Shown here: positions 8,536 through 16,244 of the stretch, piece after piece
Layout: each line of letters begins with the position of its first letter
Position numbering within the stretch: position 1 is the stretch's first letter
DNA from: Ruminiclostridium sp.
Lineage (GTDB): Bacteria > Bacillota_A > Clostridia > Oscillospirales > Oscillospiraceae
Direction: 5' to 3'
NCBI GenBank assembly: GCA_017521345.1
Contig: JAFXCU010000228.1
Location: 1 to 43,836, forward strand
Length of the DNA stretch: 43,836 nt
Notes under the pieces: model-generated
What the model was told of the DNA's origin: nothing
What the model saw: only the letters and a program-made list of their open reading frames with translations
Database searches by the model: none
Program-made: the position numbers and the translations under genes

Positions 8536-8553
8536 GCTGGGGTTGCAGGTCAA

Positions 8554-9306
8554 TTAAACGATGAGGTTCATTTTTTCAAACATATCATTGAAGGTGCCGC
8601 AGTTGCGAACCACCACGCCGGCCCGGGCGTCAAAGACCAGGGGCGGGGTGTTGATGAGGATGAGCTTGTGGCCCTGATAGGCCTTCATCAGGTTGGGGAC
8701 GGGGAACTCCGCCAGGGCGGAGCCGTCGATGATGAGGACCTCACAGGACTTGACGGTCTCGATGGCCTTTTGGATGAGGTCCAGGTCGTAGGGCTCCTCC
8801 TCCAGGACGATGGCGGGGCGGATGAAGTCGCCGCACATATCCACCGTGCACTGGGGGACGATGGCAGGGTCGTCGTAGATCTTGAAGAAGTCAAAGTAGT
8901 CATCGCACTTGCCGCACCAGGTCCGCATCACCGAGCCGTGGGTCTCGATGACGTTCCGGCTGCCGGCCTCCTGATGGATTCCGTCGATGTTTACGGTGAT
9001 GATGGCCTTGAGCTTCCCGGCCTGCTCCAGTTTCACCAGGGACTGGTGGGCGATGCCAGGCTCGGCTTCGATGAGGGGGGCCAGGACCTTTTCCCGGTAC
9101 CACCGGAAGAAGATGGTGGGGGACCGCTGGACGAAGGACAGGCGGAGCATCTGGCTGGGAGAGAAGCGGAACTTTTTCTTGTAGTCCTCGTCCATCTCCC
9201 GGTAGTCGGGGAAACCGGCATCCTTGGAGAAGTCCTTGCCGGAGATGAAGACGATATTATCGCTCTCGTTGATCCACTTTTCCATGATGGAAAGTTCGAC
9301 GGACAT
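8554..9306 (-). CDS. Divergent SIR2-family protein with degenerate NAD-binding site
   Basis: 250 residues, aligning without gaps over the first 80 positions with the intact sirtuin encoded just upstream. The catalytic histidine (His123, ETHGS) and four zinc cysteines (131, 134, 153, 158) are kept. The NAD-contacting motifs are changed: the GAG loop reads GKDFSKDAG (residues 23-31), TQNID reads TVNID (104-108) and GTSL reads GSAL. Loss of the two loop glycine/alanine positions and of the conserved Gln predicts weak or no canonical deacylase activity. The reading frame is intact and well expressed-looking (AAGGAAG site), so it is not a pseudogene. It could be a partner, a regulator or an enzyme with altered chemistry. 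Confidence 0.85.
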   Translation of the reverse strand: MSVELSIMEKWINESDNIVFISGKDFSKDAGFPDYREMDEDYKKKFRFSPSQMLRLSFVQRSPTIFFRWYREKVLAPLIEAEPGIAHQSLVKLEQAGKLKAIITVNIDGIHQEAGSRNVIETHGSVMRTWCGKCDDYFDFFKIYDDPAIVPQCTVDMCGDFIRPAIVLEEEPYDLDLIQKAIETVKSCEVLIIDGSALAEFPVPNLMKAYQGHKLILINTPPLVFDARAGVVVRNCGTFNDMFEKMNLIV

Positions 9307-9336
9307 AGCAAAACTTCCTTTCTTCCGGGGATGGGG

Positions 9337-10071
9337 TCAGCGGACGATGATCTGGGAGAAGACCTCACCGATGGGCTCGTTGATGGCCAGGTCGGCCTGG
9401 CTGTCCATGCTGGTCTTGGACTTGTTGATGAGGACCAGCTTATTGCCCTTGTAGTAGTTCACCAGACCGGCGGCAGGGTAGACCACCAGGGAGGTGCCGC
9501 CGATGATGAGCATGTCAGCGTTGCGGATGGCATTGACTGCCCCAGAGATCACATCAGAGTCCAGGCCCTCCTCGTAGAGGACCACGTCAGGGCGGACGAT
9601 GCCCCGGCAGTCTCCGTTGTCGCAGTAGGGCAGGATATCGCAGTTGGCAATGTGGGACACAGGGAACTTCTTGCCGCAGCGGGGGCAGTAGTTGCGCAGA
9701 GTGGAGCCGTGGAGCTCGTAGACCATCTTGCTGCCGGCGGCCTGGTGGAGGCCGTCGATGTTCTGGGTGACCACGGCAGAGAGCTTCCCGGCCTGTTCCA
9801 GCTCGGCCAGTTTTAAGTGAGCAGGGTTGGGCTTGGCCCCTTCGATGATCATCTTATCCTTGTAGAACTTGTAGAACTCACCAGGGTTCCGGGCAAAGAA
9901 GCTGGCGCTGAGGATGGTCTCGGGGGGATAGTCGTACTTCTGGTTATACAGGCCGTCCACACTGCGGAAGTCAGGGATTCCGGACTCGGTGCTCACGCCT
10001 GCACCGCCGAAGAAGACGATGCGCTGGCTCTCGTCGATCCATTTCTGTAAGGTTGCAATTTTCTGATCCAT
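9337..10071 (-). CDS. NAD-dependent protein deacylase (sirtuin)
   Basis: 244 residues with every SIR2 motif: GAGVSTESGIPDFR (residues 23-36), TQNIDGLH (102-109), catalytic His121 in ELHGS, zinc cysteines 129, 132, 150 and 155, and GTSLVVYP. Sirtuins remove acyl groups from protein lysines using NAD+, producing nicotinamide and O-acyl-ADP-ribose. Starts at ATG with AGGAGGT upstream. It is followed after 30 bp by a degenerate paralogue, and both precede fumarase and malic enzyme on the same strand. Confidence 0.95.
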   Translation of the reverse strand: MDQKIATLQKWIDESQRIVFFGGAGVSTESGIPDFRSVDGLYNQKYDYPPETILSASFFARNPGEFYKFYKDKMIIEGAKPNPAHLKLAELEQAGKLSAVVTQNIDGLHQAAGSKMVYELHGSTLRNYCPRCGKKFPVSHIANCDILPYCDNGDCRGIVRPDVVLYEEGLDSDVISGAVNAIRNADMLIIGGTSLVVYPAAGLVNYYKGNKLVLINKSKTSMDSQADLAINEPIGEVFSQIIVR

Positions 10072-10113
10072 AAATACCTCCTGTTCTATGGGACGGTGGG
10101 TGGGACGAAAAAC

Positions 10114-12060
10114 TTATCTGCGAGGATTCGGCCGGTGGTCCCGGCGGTTCTGATAGGGGTCGGAGCCTCTCCGGTCATCCCGGGAGGTGGTGCGGCGGTC
10201 CCGCTCGTGGTAGCGGTCCCGGCTGTCCCGATAGCGGTCCTGCTCCCGGGAACGGCGGTTCTGCTCCTGCCAGCGGCGCTCTTCGGCCTCTCGCCGGCGG
10301 ATCTCCTCCCGGCGTCGATCCATCTCCTGGCGACGGCGGGCTTCCTGCTGGCGGCGCATGGCCTCTTCCTCCCGGCGGCGGGCCTCCTGGGCGCGTCTGC
10401 GCTCTTCCTCTTCCCGACGGCGGGCTTCCCGCTGGCGGCGGCGTTCCTCTTCCTCCCGCTGGCGGGCTTCCTGTCGGCGGCGGCGCTCCTCCTCCTGCTG
10501 GCGGCGGATCTCCTGGCGGTGGCGCTCCTGCTCCTCCCGGATCCGGGCCTGCTCGGCTCGGCGGACCTCCTGGGCCTGGCGGCGGCGTTCCAGTTCCTCC
10601 TGTCGGATGCGGTTCTGCTCCTGACGCCGCAGGTCACGGGCCTGGTGCTGCTGGTCATACTCCAGCTCCTCCTGGATGCGGCGGGCCTCCGCCTGCTGGC
10701 GTTTCAGCTCCTGCTTGGCCTTCCGGGCCTCCTGCTGCTCCTTGGCCTTTCGGATGACCACCCGGCGGACAAAGCCCACCAGGAAGAGGATCGCAGCCAG
10801 GATCAGCAGGATCTGGACGAAAATATTTCCGAACACAGCGTTCACGCTGTGAAGGAAGGCCATGAAGGGGGAGAAGGCCACGTCGTTCACGGCCACCATG
10901 TCCACCTGAGCGTACTCCTGGCCGTCGTAGATGACCGAGACGGTGCCCAGAGCCTGACCGGCCGAGATGGGGGCGATGGCGTTGTTGCCGTCCATGGATA
11001 GGCGCAGGTCCAGCTTTTCCTCGTCAAACTGGCCGGGGATCAGGGTGCGGACGGTTTCCTCCGGCTGGACCACCACATGGGAGGACTCGGCGGAGAACTT
11101 CACCGGGACCTCTTCCAAATAGGTGTCTGCGTTGAGCAGGGTGGCGGTGGTGAAGTTGTCATAGCCCCAGTCCAGCAGCTTGGCGGATTCGGTGAACTGC
11201 TTGCGCAGGACCTTGTTGGGGCCGGTCTCGGGATTTTCACACCCCAGGACCACGGCGCACAGGGTGGTGCCCTTCCGGGTGGCGGCGGAGACCAGGCAGT
11301 AGCCGGCTTCCCCGGTAGAACCGGTCTTGATGCCGATGGTGCCCGGGTATACATAGCCGTAGTACTTGAAGCGGGTCAGCAGACCGTTGGTGTTGTACAG
11401 GGTCCGCTCGGCCGACTTGTTGGTGGCGGGGACGGTATAGGTGTCCGTAGAGACGATCTCCCGGAAGGCGGCGTGGGTCATGCCCTCCTTGGCCATGAGA
11501 TAGATATCCTTGGCGGTGGAGTAATGGTCGGGGTTGTGCAGGCCGTGGGGGTTTACAAAGTGGGTGCCCTCCATGCCCAGCTCCTGGGCGCGCTTGTTCA
11601 TCTCCTCCACGAAGGTGGGGATGTCGCCGCTTACGGTCATGGCCAGGATGTTGGCCGCCTCGTTGGCCGAGTGGACCATCAGGCAGTAGAGCAGGTTCTG
11701 AACGGTGATCTCCTCTCCGGCTACGATGTTGGCGGTGGAGGAGTCGTCCGTGATGTCTGCCAGGGCGGCGGCGTCCACAGTGACCACGGTGTCCATGGAG
11801 AGATCTCCCCGGCTGACCGCCTCAATGGTCAGCAAAGCGGTCATGATCTTGGTGATGCTGGCAGGGTAGCGCATCTCGTCGGCGTTCACCTCATGGAGGA
11901 CCTGGTCGGTATCCATGTTGATGAGGAGGGAGGCGGTGGCCTCCAGGGTAATGGGTTCAATGCCCGGGTACTCCACCGCCTGGGCCGCCGGAAGGGTCAG
12001 GGTGGTGAAGAGGGACAGAGTCAGCAAAAAAGAAAGGGCGCGAATCAGCGTTTTTTTCAT
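10114..12060 (-). CDS. DacF-like D-alanyl-D-alanine carboxypeptidase with long charged cytoplasmic tail
   Basis: 648 residues from the ATG at 12060 (MKKTLIRALSF signal peptide); an ATG at 12075 is also in frame, and neither has a good ribosome binding site. The penicillin-binding serine peptidase core has SITK (Ser68/Lys71), SAN (131-133) and KTG (245-247), followed by a PBP5-type C-terminal beta domain. It trims the terminal D-Ala from peptidoglycan stems outside the membrane. After a transmembrane helix (about 411-433) comes a tail of about 215 residues made almost only of Arg, Glu, Gln and Ala. It is predicted to be a long charged helix in the cytoplasm and ends in an Arg/Asp/Tyr-rich stretch. 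Family members normally stop near 400-450 residues, so the tail is unusual. Confidence 0.9.
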   Translation of the reverse strand: MKKTLIRALSFLLTLSLFTTLTLPAAQAVEYPGIEPITLEATASLLINMDTDQVLHEVNADEMRYPASITKIMTALLTIEAVSRGDLSMDTVVTVDAAALADITDDSSTANIVAGEEITVQNLLYCLMVHSANEAANILAMTVSGDIPTFVEEMNKRAQELGMEGTHFVNPHGLHNPDHYSTAKDIYLMAKEGMTHAAFREIVSTDTYTVPATNKSAERTLYNTNGLLTRFKYYGYVYPGTIGIKTGSTGEAGYCLVSAATRKGTTLCAVVLGCENPETGPNKVLRKQFTESAKLLDWGYDNFTTATLLNADTYLEEVPVKFSAESSHVVVQPEETVRTLIPGQFDEEKLDLRLSMDGNNAIAPISAGQALGTVSVIYDGQEYAQVDMVAVNDVAFSPFMAFLHSVNAVFGNIFVQILLILAAILFLVGFVRRVVIRKAKEQQEARKAKQELKRQQAEARRIQEELEYDQQHQARDLRRQEQNRIRQEELERRRQAQEVRRAEQARIREEQERHRQEIRRQQEEERRRRQEARQREEEERRRQREARRREEEERRRAQEARRREEEAMRRQQEARRRQEMDRRREEIRRREAEERRWQEQNRRSREQDRYRDSRDRYHERDRRTTSRDDRRGSDPYQNRRDHRPNPRR

Positions 12061-12189
12061 AGGAAACATACACATCCCGTGTTATAATATCCGGAGAGGG
12101 GCCCGGTTGGGCCTCCCGGTAAAGATCATACCTTATAGAAATAAAATTATATCATTTCATGGCGGCAGACGCAATGGGGGCGGGAGACA

Positions 12190-12594
12190 ATGGCAGGAAA
12201 AAATCATAAAATTTCCCTTCTGGAGGGGATCGTCCTGGCCCTGACCCTCCTCTTTGCGGCGGGGACCCTCTGGTGGTTCCACGCATCCCAGCCGGAGGCA
12301 GGGGTGACCCTGGTGGAGACCGGGCAGTTTACAGAGACGACCCAGCCCCAGGAGGAGCCGGAAGCCCCCGGGATGCTGGAGGGGGAGGTTCTGGACCTGA
12401 ACACGGCAACCCTCTCGGACCTCACCCGTCTGCCTGGGATCGGCGAGACCAAAGCCCAGGCCATCCTGGACTGGCGGGAAGCCCACGGCCCCTTCCGGGC
12501 AGTGGAGGACCTGCTGAGCGTGGAGGGCATCGGGGAAAAGACATTGGAAAACCTGCGGCCCTATGTGGCTGTGAGCAAGGAAGGAGGGGCTTGA
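12190..12594 (+). CDS. comEA: ComEA-like DNA-binding competence protein
   Basis: 134 residues: short cytoplasmic N-terminus, one membrane anchor (about 10-30), an acidic/proline-rich linker, then a helix-hairpin-helix domain (about 68-128; [20 protein letters not shown] and [16 protein letters not shown]). This is the anchored form that binds double-stranded DNA outside the membrane for transport through ComEC, whose gene lies at 35044. It starts at ATG after GGGAGA, and its stop codon abuts the next gene's start. The 129 bp upstream (12061-12189) hold no convincing promoter pair. Confidence 0.88.
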   Translation: MAGKNHKISLLEGIVLALTLLFAAGTLWWFHASQPEAGVTLVETGQFTETTQPQEEPEAPGMLEGEVLDLNTATLSDLTRLPGIGETKAQAILDWREAHGPFRAVEDLLSVEGIGEKTLENLRPYVAVSKEGGA

Positions 12595-13281
12595 ATGGCA
12601 CGCATTTTGGTAGTGGACGACGAAAAGGTGATGGTGAAGGGCATCCGCTTCAACCTGGAAAACGAAGGATATGAGGTGGATGTGGGCTACAACGGCCGGG
12701 AGGCTGTGGACAAGGCCCGGGCCAACGACTACGACCTCATCATCCTGGACCTGATGATGCCCGAGCTGGACGGCCTGGAGGCCTGCATGGAGATCCGGGC
12801 TTTTTCCACGGTGCCCATCATCATGCTCACAGCCCGCAGTGAGGACAACGACAAGCTCCTGGGCTTTGAGTACGGGGCGGACGATTATATGACCAAGCCC
12901 TTCAACATCCTGGAGGTGAAGGCCCGGGTGAAGGCCCTGCTGCGGCGGGCCTCCACCGTGCGCAGGCAGGAGGACGACCGCCTGTCCGGGGGTGGTCTCA
13001 CCATGGACCCCGCCTCCCGGCGGACCTGGAAGGACGGCCAGCCTGTGGAACTCACCGCCCGGGAGTTTGACCTGCTGGAGCTGCTCATGAAGAGCCCAGG
13101 CCGGGTTTACAGCCGGGAGCAGCTGCTGAACCTGGTGTGGGGCTATGAGTACACCGGAGAGTACCGGACGGTGGACGTCCACATCCGCCGCATCCGGGAG
13201 AAGGTGGAGGCCGACCCGGCCAACCCCACCCTTCTGCGGACCAAGTGGGGCGTAGGCTATTACTTTGACGGAAACGACTGA
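12595..13281 (+). CDS. OmpR/PhoB-family response regulator
   Basis: 228 residues. The receiver domain has the acidic pocket DDE (8-10), phospho-acceptor Asp52 (LDLMMPELDG), Thr79 and Lys101 (TKPF). The C-terminal winged helix (about 130-226) ends in the usual RTVDVHIRRIREK and GVGYYF motifs. It begins directly after the comEA stop codon and is followed after 29 bp by its cognate histidine kinase. Phosphorylated, it would bind DNA as a dimer, with targets not apparent from the window. Confidence 0.95.
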   Translation: MARILVVDDEKVMVKGIRFNLENEGYEVDVGYNGREAVDKARANDYDLIILDLMMPELDGLEACMEIRAFSTVPIIMLTARSEDNDKLLGFEYGADDYMTKPFNILEVKARVKALLRRASTVRRQEDDRLSGGGLTMDPASRRTWKDGQPVELTAREFDLLELLMKSPGRVYSREQLLNLVWGYEYTGEYRTVDVHIRRIREKVEADPANPTLLRTKWGVGYYFDGND

Positions 13282-13310
13282 GGAAAGACAGAACGGAAAG
13301 GGGGAGGAAT

Positions 13311-14744
13311 ATGGCAGCCAAGGAGACGGGGACCAAAGTCACCCATTCCCTTCAGACCCGCATGGCCCTGAGCTATGTGGTCATCATCGTGGCTCTGCTG
13401 GTCCTGCTGAATACCTACCCTCTGCTCATGAGCCAGAACCTGATGTTCCGATCCCAGCAGACCGCCCTCCAGAACCAGGCGGTCCTGGTGACCAACTCCC
13501 TGACCACCGCCGACGAACTGACCCCTGATGCGGTGGAGGCGGCCATCTCTCCTCTGGAGGATTTGGAGGTGGAGCGCATCCTGGTCACCGACGAGGCCGG
13601 TCTGGTCCTTTACGATACGGCAGAGACCTCCATTGCCGGCAAGTTTGCCCTGACAGGAGAGGTGGTGGCCGCCCTGGAGGGCAACGACCACTTTGTCAGC
13701 GAGTATGAGGAGGGCATCTTTTTCAGCCGAGCCTCGGCTCCGGTGCTCAACCGCAGTACGGTGATCGGGGCTGTCTGTCTGTATGAATGGGACAGCAGCC
13801 AGGGCATGCTTCTGGAAGAACTCCAGCAGAACCTGCACATCATCTCCCTGGTGGTCTGCCTGGCGGTGCTGGGTCTGTTTCTGGTGTTCTCCCGGGGCTT
13901 TACCCGCCGGGTGAGCCGGCTTCTGGCCGGTATGCACCGGGTCCGGGAGGGCGAATATACCCACCGGGTCACCCTCACCGGCCAGGATGAACTGGCCCAG
14001 CTGGCCGAAGAGTTCAACCAGCTGACCGGACGGCTCCAGACCACGGAAGAGGAGCGTCGCCGGTTCGTCTCCGACGCCTCCCATGAGCTCAAGACCCCTC
14101 TGGCTTCCATCCGCCTTCTCACCGACTCCATCCTCCAGGACGAGAACATCGACCGGGAGACCACCCGGGAGTTCGTGGGAGACATTGGCGAGGCGGCTGA
14201 CCGGCTCATCCACATCAGCCAGGAGCTGCTGGAGCTGAACCGTCTGGACGAGGGGCGGACCATCCTTCAGGGGCCGGTGGAGGTCAACCGGCAGGCAGAG
14301 AAGACCTGCCGTATGCTGGCTCCCCTGGCCGAGGAGGCCCAGGTCACCCTGGAGACCTGGCTGGGAGAGGACTGCATCGCCCGCTGCAGCCAGGAAGATG
14401 TGAACCAGATCATTCAGAACCTGATGGAAAACGCCATCAAATACAACGTCCCCGGGGGACAGGTGACGGTCACCACCTGCCGGGAGGGAGATACTGTCCG
14501 GCTGGAAGTCTCCGACACCGGTGTGGGCATTCCCGAGGCCGACCGCAACCGGATCTTTGAGCGATTCTACCGGGTAGATAAGGCCCGGTCCCGGGCGGCC
14601 GGCGGCACCGGTCTGGGCCTGTCCATCGTCCGGGACACGGTGCGCCTCCACGGGGGCACCATCTCGGTGGAGCCCGGTCAGGAGGGGGGGACCACCTTTA
14701 CGGTCCTGCTGCCTGCCTGGCAGGAAGAGGAGGGGATGGCATGA
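13311..14744 (+). CDS. Sensor histidine kinase (HAMP, HisKA, HATPase)
   Basis: 477 residues. Two transmembrane helices (about 19-40 and 174-194) flank an extracytoplasmic sensor of roughly 130 residues. A HAMP linker (195-248) follows, then the phospho-acceptor His258 in SDASHELKTPL, and a GHKL ATPase with N box (NLMENAIKYN), G1 (DTGVGI), F box (FERFYR) and G2 (GGTGLGLSIV). The order and spacing are PhoR/ResE/WalK-like, but no PAS domain is evident. It pairs with the preceding response regulator, and the 3' end overlaps the lipoprotein gene by 4 bp. Confidence 0.95.
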   Translation: MAAKETGTKVTHSLQTRMALSYVVIIVALLVLLNTYPLLMSQNLMFRSQQTALQNQAVLVTNSLTTADELTPDAVEAAISPLEDLEVERILVTDEAGLVLYDTAETSIAGKFALTGEVVAALEGNDHFVSEYEEGIFFSRASAPVLNRSTVIGAVCLYEWDSSQGMLLEELQQNLHIISLVVCLAVLGLFLVFSRGFTRRVSRLLAGMHRVREGEYTHRVTLTGQDELAQLAEEFNQLTGRLQTTEEERRRFVSDASHELKTPLASIRLLTDSILQDENIDRETTREFVGDIGEAADRLIHISQELLELNRLDEGRTILQGPVEVNRQAEKTCRMLAPLAEEAQVTLETWLGEDCIARCSQEDVNQIIQNLMENAIKYNVPGGQVTVTTCREGDTVRLEVSDTGVGIPEADRNRIFERFYRVDKARSRAAGGTGLGLSIVRDTVRLHGGTISVEPGQEGGTTFTVLLPAWQEEEGMA

Positions 14745-15241
14745 GAAAATACATGACTGCCCTGATTCTGTTGGCTCTGACCTTCACTGCCGGCTGCGCC
14801 GCCTCTAAACTGGACGGAAGCGGTTATCCGGTCTACTTTCTGAACCAGGCGGAGGACGGCGGCCAGGCCCTGAAGGCCGAGAGCCGGGAGTTGGAGGCGG
14901 AAACCAATGTGGTGGAGGGGCTCCTTTTGGCCCTGCTGGAGGGCCCCCAACGGGAGGACCTGGGCCGGATCATCCCGGCCAGCGTGTCTTTGCAGGGGTG
15001 GACTTTGAACAATGGTCTGCTGACGGTGGACCTCTCCGGAAGCTATGGCATGCTTTCGGGCATTGACCTGACCCTGGCCGACTACAGCCTGGTCCTGACT
15101 CTCACCCAGCTGGAGGAGGTGGAGGCTGTGATGATCACTGTGGAGGGGGAACCCCTTCTTTACCGGGACCATCAGCGTCTCACCGCCGAGGATGTCCGAG
15201 AGGCGATTTTGCAAGAGGATACCTTGGAAAATGCAGAATGA
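14741..15241 (+). CDS. GerMN-domain lipoprotein
   Basis: 166 residues. A short signal peptide ends in a lipobox with Cys19 (FTAGC), so the protein should be lipid-anchored outside the membrane. The body fits a single GerMN (sporulation/spore germination) domain, with the LLLALLEGP helix and the DLSGSYG strand typical of it. The gene overlaps the sensor kinase stop codon (ATGA) and closes the comEA/two-component operon. An accessory role in the sensor pathway, as for lipoproteins in WalRK-like operons, is plausible but not shown. Confidence 0.85.
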   Translation: MRKYMTALILLALTFTAGCAASKLDGSGYPVYFLNQAEDGGQALKAESRELEAETNVVEGLLLALLEGPQREDLGRIIPASVSLQGWTLNNGLLTVDLSGSYGMLSGIDLTLADYSLVLTLTQLEEVEAVMITVEGEPLLYRDHQRLTAEDVREAILQEDTLENAE

Positions 15242-15244
15242 TAC

Positions 15245-15284
15245 CTGCCGTTGTGGATGAAAAAAGTCCACAACGGCAGTTTTA
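15245..15284 (+). terminator. Intrinsic terminator after the GerMN gene
   Basis: A 13-bp perfect stem (15245-15257 with 15267-15279) is followed by TTTTATTT. Confidence 0.92.
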
Positions 15285-15391
15285 TTTCTTACAAAACAGA
15301 GAAATAGTAAAAACGCTATTGTGACAGAGTAAGAAATACGCTAAAATAAGTACCAATGACCCAATAGGGCAGAGTATAAAACCTCGTAGAG

Positions 15392-15564
15392 TTTCGCCAC
15401 CGCAGTGGCGAAATAAAATGAGATCCGTTTTTTGGCGTGACCTGTGCGTGCCAAAAAACACTTCTCGGCCTGCAAACGTGGAAATTGTGTGCCGTAGGCA
15501 AACAATTTATGCGATGCAGCAGGCCGCAACCCCCATTGTCGGAAAAGGCTTACCTTTTTCGACA
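15392..15564 (+). ncRNA. Region of four consecutive hairpins, candidate structured leader RNA
   Basis: This AT-richer gap between the GerMN terminator and the gene at 15586 has no supportable ORF. It holds four strong hairpins: 15392-15400/15405-15413 (9 bp perfect); 15427-15436/15450-15459 (10 bp); 15466-15473/15519-15526 with inner pairings 15482-15488/15502-15508 and 15490-15493/15497-15500; and 15537-15548/15553-15564 (12 bp, one G-U). It ends about 20 bp before the start codon of the next gene. It could be a cis-regulatory leader, a small RNA or a non-coding mobile repeat. No known riboswitch consensus was recognised. Confidence 0.55.
15427..15530 (+). repeat. Hairpin element, copy 1 (homologous to 34640-34720)
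   Basis: Two stretches match the reverse complement of 34640-34720. One has 17 of 20 bases alike, ending in CTC-R-GCCTGC after an AAAAAC stem end. The other is GCAGCAGGC-Y-GCAAC, 14 of 15 bases alike. This copy is longer because of an inserted stem with arms AAATTGT and ACAATTT. Confidence 0.7.
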
Positions 15565-15585
15565 GGCTAAACAGGGAGGACGCCT

Positions 15586-16197
15586 ATGGCTTACACGACC
15601 ATGACGCCGAAATACCTTGACCTGCATTTTTGGAAGCAGCTTTACGCCGGTTCCCTGCCCCTGGACCACCAGGAGCGGAAGGAGCCCGTTTATCTCATGC
15701 CCGGAGAAGAGGGCGGTGAGAAGTACATCTACATCTTGCTCACCAAGCATTCCGACTGGGTCTCCCTGCTGGTCTACCTGCTGGCAGGGCGGGGCTACAC
15801 CCACACCTCTATTGCCCTGGGGGATGACCCGGCCAGCTACTACAGCTTCAACTTTAAGGGCTTTGTGGAGGAGTCCCTGGAAAAGCACCACCGCAGGGGG
15901 GCGCAGTACTGCTGCTATCGGGTGGCAGTCACCCAGGAGGCCTATGAGAAGATCCAGAACCGCCTGGGCTTCTTCCGGCAGCACCGAAAGCGCTTTGAGT
16001 ATAGCCGCCTGGGCCTGCTGTGCTGCGTGATGGGCCTGCCTCTGCGCCGGGAACGGAAGTATTTCTGCTCTCAGTTCGTGGCAGAACTTCTGGAAAAGTC
16101 CCAGGCCCTGTCCCTGCCCAGAAAATCCACCCTCTTCCAGCCCAACCACTTTGTCTCCCTGCTGGAGTGCAACCCCTCCTGTGTGAAGATCCTTTGA
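15586..16197 (+). CDS. Permuted papain-fold (YiiX/NlpC-P60-like) protein
   Basis: 203 residues without signal peptide. The order of catalytic motifs, His73 in YTHTSIALG first and Cys161 in YFCSQFVAELL later, is the circularly permuted NlpC/P60 arrangement seen in YaeF/YiiX-like enzymes. These act as amidases, thioesterases or acyl-transferases on lipid or peptide amides. The substrate is unknown. The start has a strong GGGAGG site, and the 5' region carries the four-hairpin structure at 15392-15564. The gene stands alone between two terminators. Confidence 0.75.
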   Translation: MAYTTMTPKYLDLHFWKQLYAGSLPLDHQERKEPVYLMPGEEGGEKYIYILLTKHSDWVSLLVYLLAGRGYTHTSIALGDDPASYYSFNFKGFVEESLEKHHRRGAQYCCYRVAVTQEAYEKIQNRLGFFRQHRKRFEYSRLGLLCCVMGLPLRRERKYFCSQFVAELLEKSQALSLPRKSTLFQPNHFVSLLECNPSCVKIL

Positions 16198-16209
16198 ACG
16201 AAAGATGAA

Positions 16210-16244
16210 ATCGCCCTGACGGATTCCGTCAGGGCGATCTTTTA
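16210..16244. terminator. Intrinsic terminator
   Basis: A 13-bp perfect stem (16210-16222 with 16226-16238) has a 3-nt loop and a CTTTTA tail on the plus strand. It also faces the end of the convergent glyoxalase-fold gene. Confidence 0.88.

Noticed and set aside
8554..9306. Pseudogene call for the divergent sirtuin
   Set aside because: No stop codon or frameshift, normal length, conserved His and all four zinc cysteines. Motif changes alone do not make it a pseudogene.
10114..10660. DNA-level tandem repeat or frameshift in the carboxypeptidase 3' region
   Set aside because: The frame is open and continuous, and the repetition is at the level of Arg/Glu/Gln codons rather than exact DNA units, so it was kept as a genuine protein tail.
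12083..12088. TATAAT upstream of comEA / the carboxypeptidase gene
   Set aside because: No acceptable -35 at 16-19 bp on either strand, so no promoter was called there.
15316..15529. Two minus-strand frames of 61-62 codons in the gap before the 15586 gene
   Set aside because: No ribosome binding site, no recognisable protein features, and they cross the stems of the hairpin region, which explains the base composition better.
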